Shown: piece after piece, positions 8,564-16,254 of the stretch | How positions within the stretch are numbered: position 1 is the first letter of the stretch | Layout: each line of letters opens with the position of its first letter | Assembly (NCBI RefSeq): GCF_918741285.1 | Contig: NZ_CAKKNC010000019.1 | Coordinates: 1 to 64,000 of the forward strand | DNA length: 64,000 bases | Origin: Sphingobium sp. CECT 9361 | GTDB lineage: Bacteria; Pseudomonadota; Alphaproteobacteria; Sphingomonadales; Sphingomonadaceae | Reading direction: 5' to 3' | Program-made: the position numbers and the translations under genes | The notes under the pieces: generated by a model | Database searches by the model: none | What the model saw: only the letters and a program-made list of their open reading frames with translations | Told to the model about the DNA's origin: nothing

Positions 8564-9028
8564 ATGCAGATCATAGCAACGCGAACCCGTGCGGCGGGGC
8601 ACCATCCAGACTTTGCGTATCGTCTGTATATCCCGTTCGACCAGCTATCCCCCGAACGTCAGTCGCTCATATCCTACCGAACGAACTTCGGTCACGGCCG
8701 TGCCGGCGAGTGCCTCGCCCGTCTGAGCGAAGTCATTGCGCCGCTGTCGCACCTCGAACTGCGACCAGGCCCCGCCCGCTATAATGGGGGCCGCGCGATT
8801 GATCTGGTCGCGCAGCGCATCGAAGCCATCATCGTTCGCAGACTCTATCCGGAGATCACAGCTGTTATCCTGCCGGTCCTGCTCCGGGTCCCGGCAAATC
8901 CCAACGACGCAGCAATCTACACCAGCGTCAGCGAACTCACCGGCCGCTATCAGGCGCTTGCGGCTCAAATCGACGAGCTGACCGCGGACGCGCTTGGCGT
9001 CGATCGGCGCGGGAAGCAGGCGGCATGA
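8564..9028 (+). CDS. Hypothetical protein, 154 residues
   Basis: Starts 12 bases after the previous stop with GGAG upstream, so it is in the same transcript. It is soluble and mostly helical, with RLYIPFDQLSPERQSLI near the N-terminus. I do not recognise the family. Its last codons overlap the start of the PAPS-reductase-like gene (ATGA). Confidence 0.6.
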   Translation: MQIIATRTRAAGHHPDFAYRLYIPFDQLSPERQSLISYRTNFGHGRAGECLARLSEVIAPLSHLELRPGPARYNGGRAIDLVAQRIEAIIVRRLYPEITAVILPVLLRVPANPNDAAIYTSVSELTGRYQALAAQIDELTADALGVDRRGKQAA

Positions 9029-10161
9029 CGGCTCCGGATCTCCGCCAGCCTCTCGGGATTTGGGCGCTGCCCGAGATCGCGATCACACCCGACATTATCG
9101 AGGCGCTGAAAGCAGGCGCCTGGGTCGTATTCAACCTGTCCGGCGGCAAGGATTCGACGGCGGCGATGGCGGCCGTCAATCTGTACCTCGACCTCATCGG
9201 CCATCCACGCCAGCGCCGCATGGCCATCCATGCCGATCTCGGACGTGCCGAATGGGATTCGACACCAGCGACAGTCGAGGCGATCGCCGCCGCCGGCGGC
9301 GTTCCGTTGACCGTCGTGCGCCGCGCGGCCGGAGACCTTGTCGATCGCTGGATCCAGCGGTTCGAAAGCGGCAAGCGGCGCTACGAAGCCCTGGAGACCT
9401 ACAACCTCATCGGGCCATGGTCCTCCGCTTCGCTCAAATTCTGTCAGAGCGAGATGAAGATCGCGACGATCGGCCCGGCCATCGCGCGCGCATTGCGCGG
9501 CGAGCACGTGATCTCGGTTGTTGGCATTCGCCGGGACGAAAGCCACAACCGCGCCCAAACCGCGGTCGCCAAGGCCGACACGCGTTTTGCCCCGCCAGGC
9601 AATCGCTATGGTACGGCCATGTCGCTCTGGCATCCGATCGTCGATTGGACCACGGCCGACGTCTTCCGCGCCCATGACATACTCGGCCTCTTGCTTCACG
9701 AAGCCTATTCGGTCTGGCGGGCCACCCGGCTGTCATGCCGCTACTGCATCTTCGCATCGCTGCACGATTTGCAGGCATCGGCCGCGGCCCCGCCCAATAG
9801 CGCCGTCTACCGCGAACTGGTCGGGATCGAAGCGCGTTCGACCTTTCCCTTCCAGCCTTCGCGCTGGCTCTCCGACGTCGCGCCGCACCTGCTTTCACGC
9901 GCTCTGCGCGCGGATATCGTCCGCGCCAAGGCCGACCAGGCCGAACGCCGGCGCATCGAGGCGGCGATGCCCTCCGGGCTACGCTATGTGAAAGGTTGGC
10001 CACCGCGCCTGCCGACCGCAGCCGAAGCGTCGGCCATCCTCGCTGCCCGCCGTCCGATTCTGCGCAGGCACGGGCTCGCCGAACGCTACCCGACCGAAAG
10101 CTCCATTATGGTGCGATTCGAGGAATTGATGGCAATCGGCGCCAGAAGGCGCCGAAAATGA
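9025..10161 (+). CDS. PAPS reductase-like / adenine nucleotide alpha-hydrolase protein (SGGKDS)
   Basis: The 378-residue protein has the PP-loop FNLSGGKDSTAAM near residue 40 that binds ATP or adenylyl groups. It also has VVGIRRDESHNRA and a C-terminal CRYCIF pair that could hold a thiol or metal site. Relatives include PAPS reductases, DndC of DNA phosphorothioation, and IbrA. None of DndB, DndD or DndE is seen, so phosphorothioation is not supported. It is coupled by ATGA overlaps to genes on both sides. The exact reaction is unknown. Confidence 0.72.
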   Translation: MTAPDLRQPLGIWALPEIAITPDIIEALKAGAWVVFNLSGGKDSTAAMAAVNLYLDLIGHPRQRRMAIHADLGRAEWDSTPATVEAIAAAGGVPLTVVRRAAGDLVDRWIQRFESGKRRYEALETYNLIGPWSSASLKFCQSEMKIATIGPAIARALRGEHVISVVGIRRDESHNRAQTAVAKADTRFAPPGNRYGTAMSLWHPIVDWTTADVFRAHDILGLLLHEAYSVWRATRLSCRYCIFASLHDLQASAAAPPNSAVYRELVGIEARSTFPFQPSRWLSDVAPHLLSRALRADIVRAKADQAERRRIEAAMPSGLRYVKGWPPRLPTAAEASAILAARRPILRRHGLAERYPTESSIMVRFEELMAIGARRRRK

Positions 10162-10481
10162 GCCGGATTCGCGCCGCAGTGGGGGGTCTGACGATCACCG
10201 CCGATGTCGATCGGCAGGCGCCGCTTGGATGGCGCTTCTGGACGCTGGCCGGTTTTCCGGGCGATCCGGTTCAGCCCCGGCCCTATGGCGCAAGCCGCTG
10301 CATCGCTCTCGCCATGGTCGAGATCGATGGGTGCCAGCGCTGGCTATGCGCGATGGAGCTCGACGGCACATTCCAGCTCTTCACCGGCCACGAACTCTTC
10401 CCCTGCGCCGACCAGGCCGGCGCCGCGCGCTTCGCCAGGGCCGTGATCGACAGTCACGCGGTTCAGCTCCGTCTTCTATAG
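10158..10481 (+). CDS. Hypothetical protein, 107 residues
   Basis: Its ATG overlaps the stop of the PAPS-reductase-like gene (ATGA). The product reads FWTLAGFPGDPVQPRPYG and has two cysteines (RWLC and FPCAD). I do not recognise it. Confidence 0.6.
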   Translation: MSRIRAAVGGLTITADVDRQAPLGWRFWTLAGFPGDPVQPRPYGASRCIALAMVEIDGCQRWLCAMELDGTFQLFTGHELFPCADQAGAARFARAVIDSHAVQLRLL

Positions 10482-10499
10482 ATTTCGAGGATCCCCGAC

Positions 10500-11300
10500 A
10501 TGGAAACGACCCGCAGCCAGCGATGGCGCGAGCGTCGCGCCTTATGGGCGCACGATCTCATAGTCATCGATCCCAAGGCCTATAGCGTCGAAGTGATCGA
10601 CCATCACGTTGCGCGGGCCTTCATTGCCCGCCACCATTATCTGCCGAGCTATCCCGCCGCTCAGGTCGCCGTCGGCCTGTTCGGACGCGGCGCCACCCTC
10701 GAGGGCGTCGCCGTCTTCGCTGTCCCCGCGACCGACGCCGTCATCACACGCCATACCGGCTTCGATGAAGCGGCGCGCGGCTGCGTCCTCGCACGCCTCA
10801 TTCTGACCGACAGCGTTCCGCAAAATGGCGAGAGCTTTTTCGTCAGCCGGGCCTTTCGTCACCTGCGCCGCGAGCGCCCGGGCATCGAGGCCGTAGTTTC
10901 GTACAGTGATCCCCAGGCCGGTCATATCGGCCGGATCTATGGCGCGCTCAGCGGCGCGCACCGCGGCGTCACGAGGCCGCGAACCGTGCTGCGCGCCGGC
11001 GGCGTCACGGTCTCCGGACGCACCTTGTCAAAGATCCGCCTGGGCGAGCGCGGCCACGAAGGCGCGGTCGACCAGCTCGTCCGGCTCGGCATGCCGCGTC
11101 CCGGCAACGCCGAGGATCCAGCGGCATGGCTCTGGCGGCTGCAGCGCGAGCGTCATCTGGTCCGCCATCGCCAGGCCGGGCTCTACACATATTGCTTCGA
11201 GCTCACCCGCCAGGCTCGCCGCCGCGGGCGCAGTTTGCCCCGCCTACCTTATCCGAAGGAGCTCCCGGCCGATCACCCAAGCCTTCCCCTTCATTTCTGA
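10500..11300 (+). CDS. Mom-like DNA modification protein (GNAT-type fold)
   Basis: The 266-residue protein resembles the Mom family of phage Mu, which converts adenine in DNA to N6-carbamoylmethyladenine and so blocks host restriction. Landmarks are ARHHYLPSYPAAQVAVGLFG, SFFVSRAFRHLRRERPG, VVSYSDPQAGHIGRIYGAL and LSKIRLGERG, in that order. The spacing fits the cellular Mom-like relatives. It lies in a run of genes with two PAPS-reductase-like proteins. GAGG precedes ATG 10500. I am fairly sure of the family; the modified base made here is not known. Confidence 0.7.
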   Translation: METTRSQRWRERRALWAHDLIVIDPKAYSVEVIDHHVARAFIARHHYLPSYPAAQVAVGLFGRGATLEGVAVFAVPATDAVITRHTGFDEAARGCVLARLILTDSVPQNGESFFVSRAFRHLRRERPGIEAVVSYSDPQAGHIGRIYGALSGAHRGVTRPRTVLRAGGVTVSGRTLSKIRLGERGHEGAVDQLVRLGMPRPGNAEDPAAWLWRLQRERHLVRHRQAGLYTYCFELTRQARRRGRSLPRLPYPKELPADHPSLPLHF

Positions 11301-11316
11301 ACCGAGGATATTTCCC

Positions 11317-11697
11317 ATGGCTGACATCACCACGCTTCCCATCATGACCAGCGAAGACGCCGAGAAGATCGGCTTCGCCCGCTTCAACCGCGTGCCGACG
11401 CTGCCCATCGACATTCCCGATGGCGGCTTCACGATCAGCGCCAAGACATCCGAGGGCAGGCGCATCACCTTCTATTTCGGTCCTCACCGCACGGGCGGTC
11501 CGGCCCGCTTCGTCGACGTCCAGTTCCACGATGCGGGCTGGACCGTGCCCAACGCCGACAACGGTCGATCTCCCGTCTTCGACGTCCTCACGATCGGCCA
11601 CAAGGACCGCCGCGACTATGACAGCCGCAAGAGCGCGATGCTCGAAAAGCCCAGCATCCTCGTTGTGCTGATGGGGCAGCCGGGCGACGAAACATAA
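11317..11697 (+). CDS. Hypothetical protein, 126 residues
   Basis: ATG 11317 has GAGG upstream; in-frame codons before it belong to another gene and are not used. The protein reads DGGFTISAKTSEGRRITFYF, suggesting a small beta-rich domain, and ends SILVVLMGQPGDET. It is probably co-transcribed with the Mom-like gene. I do not recognise it. Confidence 0.62.
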   Translation: MADITTLPIMTSEDAEKIGFARFNRVPTLPIDIPDGGFTISAKTSEGRRITFYFGPHRTGGPARFVDVQFHDAGWTVPNADNGRSPVFDVLTIGHKDRRDYDSRKSAMLEKPSILVVLMGQPGDET

Positions 11698-11764
11698 GCC
11701 CGAGGCCGGGAATGCCATTGTTTGCCGCCTTGCCCGACCGGCGGCGTCTTACGGCGAGGTGAGA

Positions 11765-11820
11765 GAGGAGGGGGAAGTCCGGGGTTGAGCGATGGAAGCG
11801 CTCAAGTTCCGGAGTGGCCG
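11765..11820 (+). promoter_or_regulatory. Structured leader that may cover the ribosome binding site (copy 2)
   Basis: A G-rich tract is followed by CCGG (11779-11782) pairing with CCGG (11809-11812). Inside it TTGAGCG (11785-11791) pairs with CGCTCAA (11799-11805) around a seven-base loop. The outer strand continues into GGAG. Compared with the leader at 7848, one inner pair has changed on both sides (C-G to T-A), keeping the helix. Confidence 0.5.
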
Positions 11821-12819
11821 ATGACCAGCCTCATTCCCCACGGCATGCCGCTCCCGACCACCGCGGAGCGGGTGAACGACCTCTGTTTCCCCCACCGCCC
11901 GGATTATATCCGCGTTGCCGAGCCACCTCCGGTCGTTCTCGCTTATGGTATCGGCGTCGACAGTACCGCCCTGTTGATCGAACTTGCCGCACGCGGCGAG
12001 GCCCCGGACCTTGTCCTGAGCGCCGATACCGGCTCCGAGAAGCCCGAGACCTACGAATATCAGACGATGATCGCCGCTTGGATGCGCGCGCGGGGAATCC
12101 GCTATGAGGTCGTCCGTTATATACCACAGCGCTTCAAGCACTGGCCGCCCTATTACTCGTTGCTGTCGAGCATTCTCACGAACGCGACCTTGCCCAGCAT
12201 CAGCCTGGGACGCGATAGTTGCAGCCTCAAATGGAAGGTGGCCCCGCAGGATGCGTTCCTGAAAGCTTGGGAACCCGCGCAACAAGCCTGGGCGCGCGGC
12301 CAGAAGGTCGTTCGGCTGATCGGATATGATGCCTCGCCGGCCGACACACGCCGCTACGCCCACGCATCGACAATCGCGAACGCGCTCTTCGATTGCCGCT
12401 ACCCGCTGCGGGATTGGGGCTGGACCCGCGACCAATGCGTCGGGCGGATCGAGGCCGAAGGTCTCCCCGTCCCGCCGAAATCCAGCTGCTTCTGCGGCGC
12501 TATGCGCCCCGACGAAGTGCGAGCCCTCCCGACATGGTGCCTGCGCATCATCGTTCTGATCGAAGCCCGCGCAGCGCCGCGTCTGCGGACGGTCGAAGGA
12601 CTCTGGCGCCGATCGACGCGAACCCGGCCAGGCCGCATCACGGATTTCATCCGCGCCGAACAGCTCCTCGCCGCCGACGAGATCGATGCGATCATTCGCG
12701 ACGCGCCGGCCGAACTGGTCCGCTTTCAGGACGCTGCCGCGCTTGTCCCGATCAGCGAGCGACCCGCGATGTCGGAATGGCTCGATCACTTCAACGCTGG
12801 CTTGATGGAGGCGGCATGA
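11821..12819 (+). CDS. Second PAPS reductase-like / PP-loop protein
   Basis: ATG 11821 follows the structured leader. The 332-residue product has a variant PP-loop (LAYGIGVDSTALL) around residue 42, then SADTGSEKPETYEY, which fits the PAPS reductase/adenine nucleotide alpha-hydrolase superfamily. CSLKWKV and a CFCG pair near residue 223 could bind a metal or form a redox pair. It is clearly different from the protein at 9025. Its role is unknown; nearby Mom-like and ParB-like genes suggest DNA modification or regulation. Confidence 0.68.
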   Translation: MTSLIPHGMPLPTTAERVNDLCFPHRPDYIRVAEPPPVVLAYGIGVDSTALLIELAARGEAPDLVLSADTGSEKPETYEYQTMIAAWMRARGIRYEVVRYIPQRFKHWPPYYSLLSSILTNATLPSISLGRDSCSLKWKVAPQDAFLKAWEPAQQAWARGQKVVRLIGYDASPADTRRYAHASTIANALFDCRYPLRDWGWTRDQCVGRIEAEGLPVPPKSSCFCGAMRPDEVRALPTWCLRIIVLIEARAAPRLRTVEGLWRRSTRTRPGRITDFIRAEQLLAADEIDAIIRDAPAELVRFQDAAALVPISERPAMSEWLDHFNAGLMEAA

Positions 12820-13175
12820 CCACCATGACTTACGACATAGTCAAGATCGCAGCGCTCAATGATCGCTGCCGACAAGGCCTCGACCGCAACGCCCGCATTG
12901 TCGTCACCCGGACCTGCCTCGGTCGGCTCGCGCGCGGCGAGGGCCGAACTCTGGAGATAATCGCCCAGGCCAAGCTGATGGCCGCGGTGCGCAGCTACCA
13001 GTTCCGCACAGAGGATGGCCCGGAGCGCGACCGCGGCGAGTTCACCGTCGGCGCCGAGATCGTGCGCTTCAAGATCGATTATTATGATGTGGCGCTGGAA
13101 TATGGGTCCGAGGACCCGGCGAACGCCGCGATCACGACCCGAGTCATGACGATCATGTTGCCCGAGGACGACTGA
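12816..13175 (+). CDS. DUF3768 family protein
   Basis: ATGA overlap with the previous gene. The 119-residue product has the DUF3768 pattern: IAALNDRCRQ at the start, then FKIDYYDVALEYGSEDP and TRVMTIMLPEDD at the end. The family is common on alphaproteobacterial plasmids and its function is not known. Confidence 0.75.
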   Translation: MTTMTYDIVKIAALNDRCRQGLDRNARIVVTRTCLGRLARGEGRTLEIIAQAKLMAAVRSYQFRTEDGPERDRGEFTVGAEIVRFKIDYYDVALEYGSEDPANAAITTRVMTIMLPEDD

Positions 13176-13253
13176 CCGCATCCGAAAACCCGTCTCTCGC
13201 GCGCTCCCACGGCCCCTTTGGGCGTCACCTCACTCTTAGCTCCGGAGGAAATC

Positions 13254-13721
13254 ATGGCCGATCGCGTTTCTGCGTCCATCGTTCTGGGCGGCACGATGTC
13301 CGCCGCTGACTATGCCGAGCTCACAGAGCTCATCGCCCTCGAGGGCCTGTCGATCGAATGGGACGGCGAGCCTTTCGAGCCAGAGCATCGCAACGTCGGG
13401 GAGCCGCTCAGCCTGTGCGCGCATGAAGTCGCCTTTGGCCGCTTCGAGGCGCTCGAGGCGTGGTGCCGCGAGAAGCGCATCGTCTATTCCCGGTGGTCCG
13501 GCTCCTACGCCGGCCAATGGGGCGGCGAGCGCGTCGTCTTCAGCGGTGACGGAGAACCGGCCTGGTTCGCCGCCGATGAGGACGATTGCGTGATGATCGG
13601 CCGAGAAACCGCCGAGAAGCTCGGCTTGATGGAAGCCATCCGCGCCCATTTCGACGCTGCAGACGCAAAGGTGCCGCCGCTCGTTGTCGAGGGCCCACTC
13701 CCCGAACAGCCCGCCACATAG
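13254..13721 (+). CDS. Hypothetical protein, 155 residues
   Basis: ATG 13254 has CCGGAGGAA upstream, a strong site, so it is preferred to the in-frame ATG at 13218. The protein is acidic and includes WCREKRIVYSRWSGSYAG and FAADEDDCVMIGRE. I do not recognise the family. Confidence 0.65.
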   Translation: MADRVSASIVLGGTMSAADYAELTELIALEGLSIEWDGEPFEPEHRNVGEPLSLCAHEVAFGRFEALEAWCREKRIVYSRWSGSYAGQWGGERVVFSGDGEPAWFAADEDDCVMIGRETAEKLGLMEAIRAHFDAADAKVPPLVVEGPLPEQPAT

Positions 13722-13772
13722 CGCGGATCCACGCCCTGCAGCCACCGCCGATCTTCCACGCAGGAGACCATC

Positions 13773-13967
13773 ATGCGCCACATAACACCGGCAACCCACG
13801 AACATGGCCAGGCCATCGCAATTGCGGTTGAGCGATTACGCGAAGCACGTACACTCCTTCGACAGGCCGGGGCGAGGAACGCCGCGGCTGCGGCGGGCAA
13901 GGCGATCAGCAGCGCCGAAGGCGCGGCGCGGCACGTCGCGCACCGGATCCGGAGGACCTCGGCATGA
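13773..13967 (+). CDS. Small hypothetical protein, 64 residues
   Basis: GCAGGAGA precedes ATG 13773. The product is an alanine- and arginine-rich helix. Its end overlaps the next ATG by four bases. Confidence 0.5.
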   Translation: MRHITPATHEHGQAIAIAVERLREARTLLRQAGARNAAAAAGKAISSAEGAARHVAHRIRRTSA

Positions 13968-14293
13968 GCCGCCATGAACTGAAGCCCAGGCCGGATCAGC
14001 CGGCGGTCATCAGAGCCGTGATCGGGTGGGATCGGCCGCTGCAGACCTTCTTCGCGCAGGTGTTCACCCCCAGCGAGGCCGAGCCCGAGGAGGGCGAGGC
14101 GACGATCTGGCTCGGTACCGAGCCGGGCGAGCTGGCAACGCCCGAGGCCGCGATCGCTATCGTCGCGCCCTATGCGATCATCCCCGACGACCTGTCCGAT
14201 CGGCTCCAGGCCGAGATGCAGGCGACGGTCGGGATTAAGGACGGAAAGCATCAGCAGGCCGCCAAGCGGCGAATATTCGGCTCGATCCACTAA
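13964..14293 (+). CDS. Hypothetical protein, 109 residues
   Basis: ATGA-coupled to the previous small gene. The product reads IGWDRPLQTFFAQVF, then an acidic linker, and ends in a basic segment. I do not recognise it; it resembles other small plasmid proteins of unknown role. Confidence 0.6.
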   Translation: MSRHELKPRPDQPAVIRAVIGWDRPLQTFFAQVFTPSEAEPEEGEATIWLGTEPGELATPEAAIAIVAPYAIIPDDLSDRLQAEMQATVGIKDGKHQQAAKRRIFGSIH

Positions 14294-14455
14294 ATCAACG
14301 CAAGCGTCGGCCAGGAACGATCCCGTCGCCGCCGAAGTGGCGGCCGCCGGAGCGGCGCTGACGCGCCTTGCTCGGCCGAACGGCCGAGGAGCTGAGTGGG
14401 AACGAGGAAGGTGTCTCGGACAAGGGGTTCGAGCGCATCATCCAGGAGAATTCCC

Positions 14456-14974
14456 ATGAACATCGGCACCATTTCGCAGAACGCCAGCGGCACCTACGCC
14501 GGCAAGATTTCGACCCTCACGGTCGCGATGATCATCGCGCTGCGCACCGTCCAGTCGGCCAATCCGCGCGCGCCCAAGTTCGAAATCCTCGCGCTGTCCG
14601 CCGCCCGCCAGTGGGTGCAGGTCGGCGCGCTGTTCGAACTTGCGTCCAACGCGACCGGCGAGACGTTCCTCAACGGCAAGATCGAGGATCCGAGCCTCGA
14701 CAAGCCGCTCTACATCTCCGCCTTCCGCCAGGACGACGGCTCGTACAACATCGTCTGGTCGCGCCCGACCCGGCGCCGCGACGCACCCACCGACGCGGTC
14801 GCGGCCGATGACGGCCTGCCGCCGCTCCCCGGCAGCGAGGAGGTCCCCGCCAATACCGGCGCCGGCACCGATGGCCTCGGTGAATCTTCGGCCAACGACG
14901 CTTTCACAGGCGGCGACCAGCCCGCCTCCGGGCGTCGCCAACGTCGCCAGCGCACGCCTGAACCGGTCGAATGA
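14456..14974 (+). CDS. DUF736 family protein with a long C-terminal tail
   Basis: ATG 14456 has CCAGGAGAA upstream. The N-terminal 110 residues have the DUF736 look (MNIGTISQNASGTYAGKIST, KFEILALSA, PLYISAFRQDDGSYNIVWSR). The usual family length is near 100; here an extra tail of about 60 residues, rich in Pro, Gly and Ala and ending in a basic patch, is present. DUF736 genes are plasmid and ICE markers in Alphaproteobacteria. Confidence 0.78.
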   Translation: MNIGTISQNASGTYAGKISTLTVAMIIALRTVQSANPRAPKFEILALSAARQWVQVGALFELASNATGETFLNGKIEDPSLDKPLYISAFRQDDGSYNIVWSRPTRRRDAPTDAVAADDGLPPLPGSEEVPANTGAGTDGLGESSANDAFTGGDQPASGRRQRRQRTPEPVE

Positions 14975-15104
14975 TCGCGCCTCTCCGCTCCACCCTCCCG
15001 CGCGTCTAGTCCCACGGGGCGCGGCCACCTGCAGGGCTCGCTTCGCTCTCCCGGCGAGGCGGACCCTGCCTTTTCTTCACTGCCCCCTGACCGGAGGACA
15101 TGAC

Positions 15105-15392
15105 ATGCGCCTCGCTCTCGTTGATCTCTACGCACGCGCGCTGCGTGACCATGCGGCCCTCGAACGCTTCGCTGTCCGCCGCCAGCGGTTCCTCGAGGCG
15201 CTCGACTGGACTGCCCTGGGCGATCAATTTGCGCGCGAAACATCCATGGCCGACGACCATATTATGGGCGATCTCGCGGACGCTTGGCTCTATGTCTGCC
15301 ATCTCGAAGAGCGCCTTGTGGCGGAAGCGCCAGGAAACGACCCCGCGCAGCCTATCGATCACTACCTCGTGATCGCATGCCCGTGGCGATAG
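15105..15392 (+). CDS. Hypothetical protein, 95 residues
   Basis: CCGGAGG precedes ATG 15105. The product is an acidic helical protein (RALRDHAALERFAVRR; ADAWLYVCHLEERL). I do not recognise it. Confidence 0.6.
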   Translation: MRLALVDLYARALRDHAALERFAVRRQRFLEALDWTALGDQFARETSMADDHIMGDLADAWLYVCHLEERLVAEAPGNDPAQPIDHYLVIACPWR

Positions 15393-15420
15393 GGCGTTCA
15401 TGCCGGACCAGCGAGAACTT

Positions 15421-15440
15421 GCCATTCTTTCCAGAATGGC
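15421..15440. promoter_or_regulatory. Palindrome upstream of the toxin-antitoxin pair
   Basis: GCCATTCT and AGAATGGC are perfect 8-base arms around TTCC, followed by an AT-rich TATTTTATATAA. This could be an autoregulatory operator and promoter for the toxin-antitoxin genes, or a terminator for the gene ending at 15392. The sequence does not decide. Confidence 0.5.
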
Positions 15441-15530
15441 TATTTTATATAAATTGCGCCGCGCCGAGATGTCTGTGCGATTCTGGCTGTGGGGTCACAG
15501 CGATCGAGACCAATGAGGCGGCCAGGAGAC

Positions 15531-15896
15531 ATGGACATGGCATCTGCTGAGCCCGAAAGGAACTTCGACCACTTCACCGCGGTCAAACTGACCGACGCCC
15601 ATAACCGCCTCGGCCAGATCGTCGATGACTGCCAGCGCGAACCGGTGATCCTGCAAAAACATCAGCGGCCACGCGCTGCGATCGTCAGCATGGAGTTTCT
15701 GGAACATGCGCTGGAAGCCCTCCACGGCTATCGCGAGGTCATAACCCCTGAGACGATCACCGATGAGCAAAAGGCCCACCTTGAAGCTGCCCGGCCAAGC
15801 GCCGCAGAAATCGCCGCCGACAAGTGGGACGACGAACTCGACCCCGCTGCCGAGACGCGGCGACGTTCTGAACTACGTCTTCCTTTTCGCCCGTGA
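15531..15896 (+). CDS. Phd/YefM-family antitoxin
   Basis: The start ATG 15531 has CCAGGAGA upstream; ATG 15537 and 15513 are alternatives. The 121-residue product shows the Phd/YefM pattern: VKLTDAHNRLGQIVDDCQRE, then PVILQKHQRPRAAIVSMEFL. These proteins bind their own promoter with the N-terminus and mask the toxin with the C-terminus. The gene overlaps the toxin gene by 134 bases, far more than usual for such pairs. Confidence 0.75.
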   Translation: MDMASAEPERNFDHFTAVKLTDAHNRLGQIVDDCQREPVILQKHQRPRAAIVSMEFLEHALEALHGYREVITPETITDEQKAHLEAARPSAAEIAADKWDDELDPAAETRRRSELRLPFRP

Positions 15897-16233
15897 AGCG
15901 CAGGCGGGCCGCGACGAGGGCGTCAAGGCCCGCCCGGTAATGGTGATGGCCGTCGTCGGCCGCCGCGTCAGCGTCATGCCGCTCACCACGAAAGGTGACG
16001 ACAAACCAGCATCCTCGCTCGCCATCCCGGCGCCTGTCGCCTCGGCGATGGGCTTGGGTGGCAACACCGGCTCGAGCCTGGTCCCCGGCGAACTCAACGC
16101 CTTCGAATGGGTCGGCCATGATCTGCGACCGATCGACAAGACCGGTAGCTTCCTCTTCGGTCGTTGCACGCCGGGCTTCTTTGCCACCGCGCTGGATGCC
16201 TGCCTCCATATAAAGCCGCTCTCCAGAGATTGA
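15763..16233 (+). CDS. PemK/MazF-like toxin
   Basis: The only ATG in frame is at 15763, well inside the antitoxin gene, giving 156 residues. After a 30-residue non-conserved lead the protein reads RRGDVLNYVFLFAREAQAG, then ARPVMVMAVVGRR and VMPLTTKGDD, matching plasmid growth inhibitors of the PemK/MazF fold, which cleave RNA. Use of a later non-ATG start near GDVLNY cannot be excluded and would reduce the overlap. Confidence 0.68.
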   Translation: MSKRPTLKLPGQAPQKSPPTSGTTNSTPLPRRGDVLNYVFLFAREAQAGRDEGVKARPVMVMAVVGRRVSVMPLTTKGDDKPASSLAIPAPVASAMGLGGNTGSSLVPGELNAFEWVGHDLRPIDKTGSFLFGRCTPGFFATALDACLHIKPLSRD

Positions 16234-16254
16234 CGGGGCAAAGCCCCGTCGTTT
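16232..16254 (+). terminator. Hairpin after the toxin gene
   Basis: GACGGGGC (16232-16239) and GCCCCGTC (16243-16250) are perfect arms around AAA, overlapping the toxin stop and followed by GTTT. The T-run is weak, so termination may be partial. Confidence 0.55.

Noticed and set aside
9025..12819. DNA phosphorothioation (dnd/ssp) locus
   Set aside because: Two DndC-like PP-loop proteins are present, but no DndB, DndD, DndE or cysteine desulfurase gene is seen.
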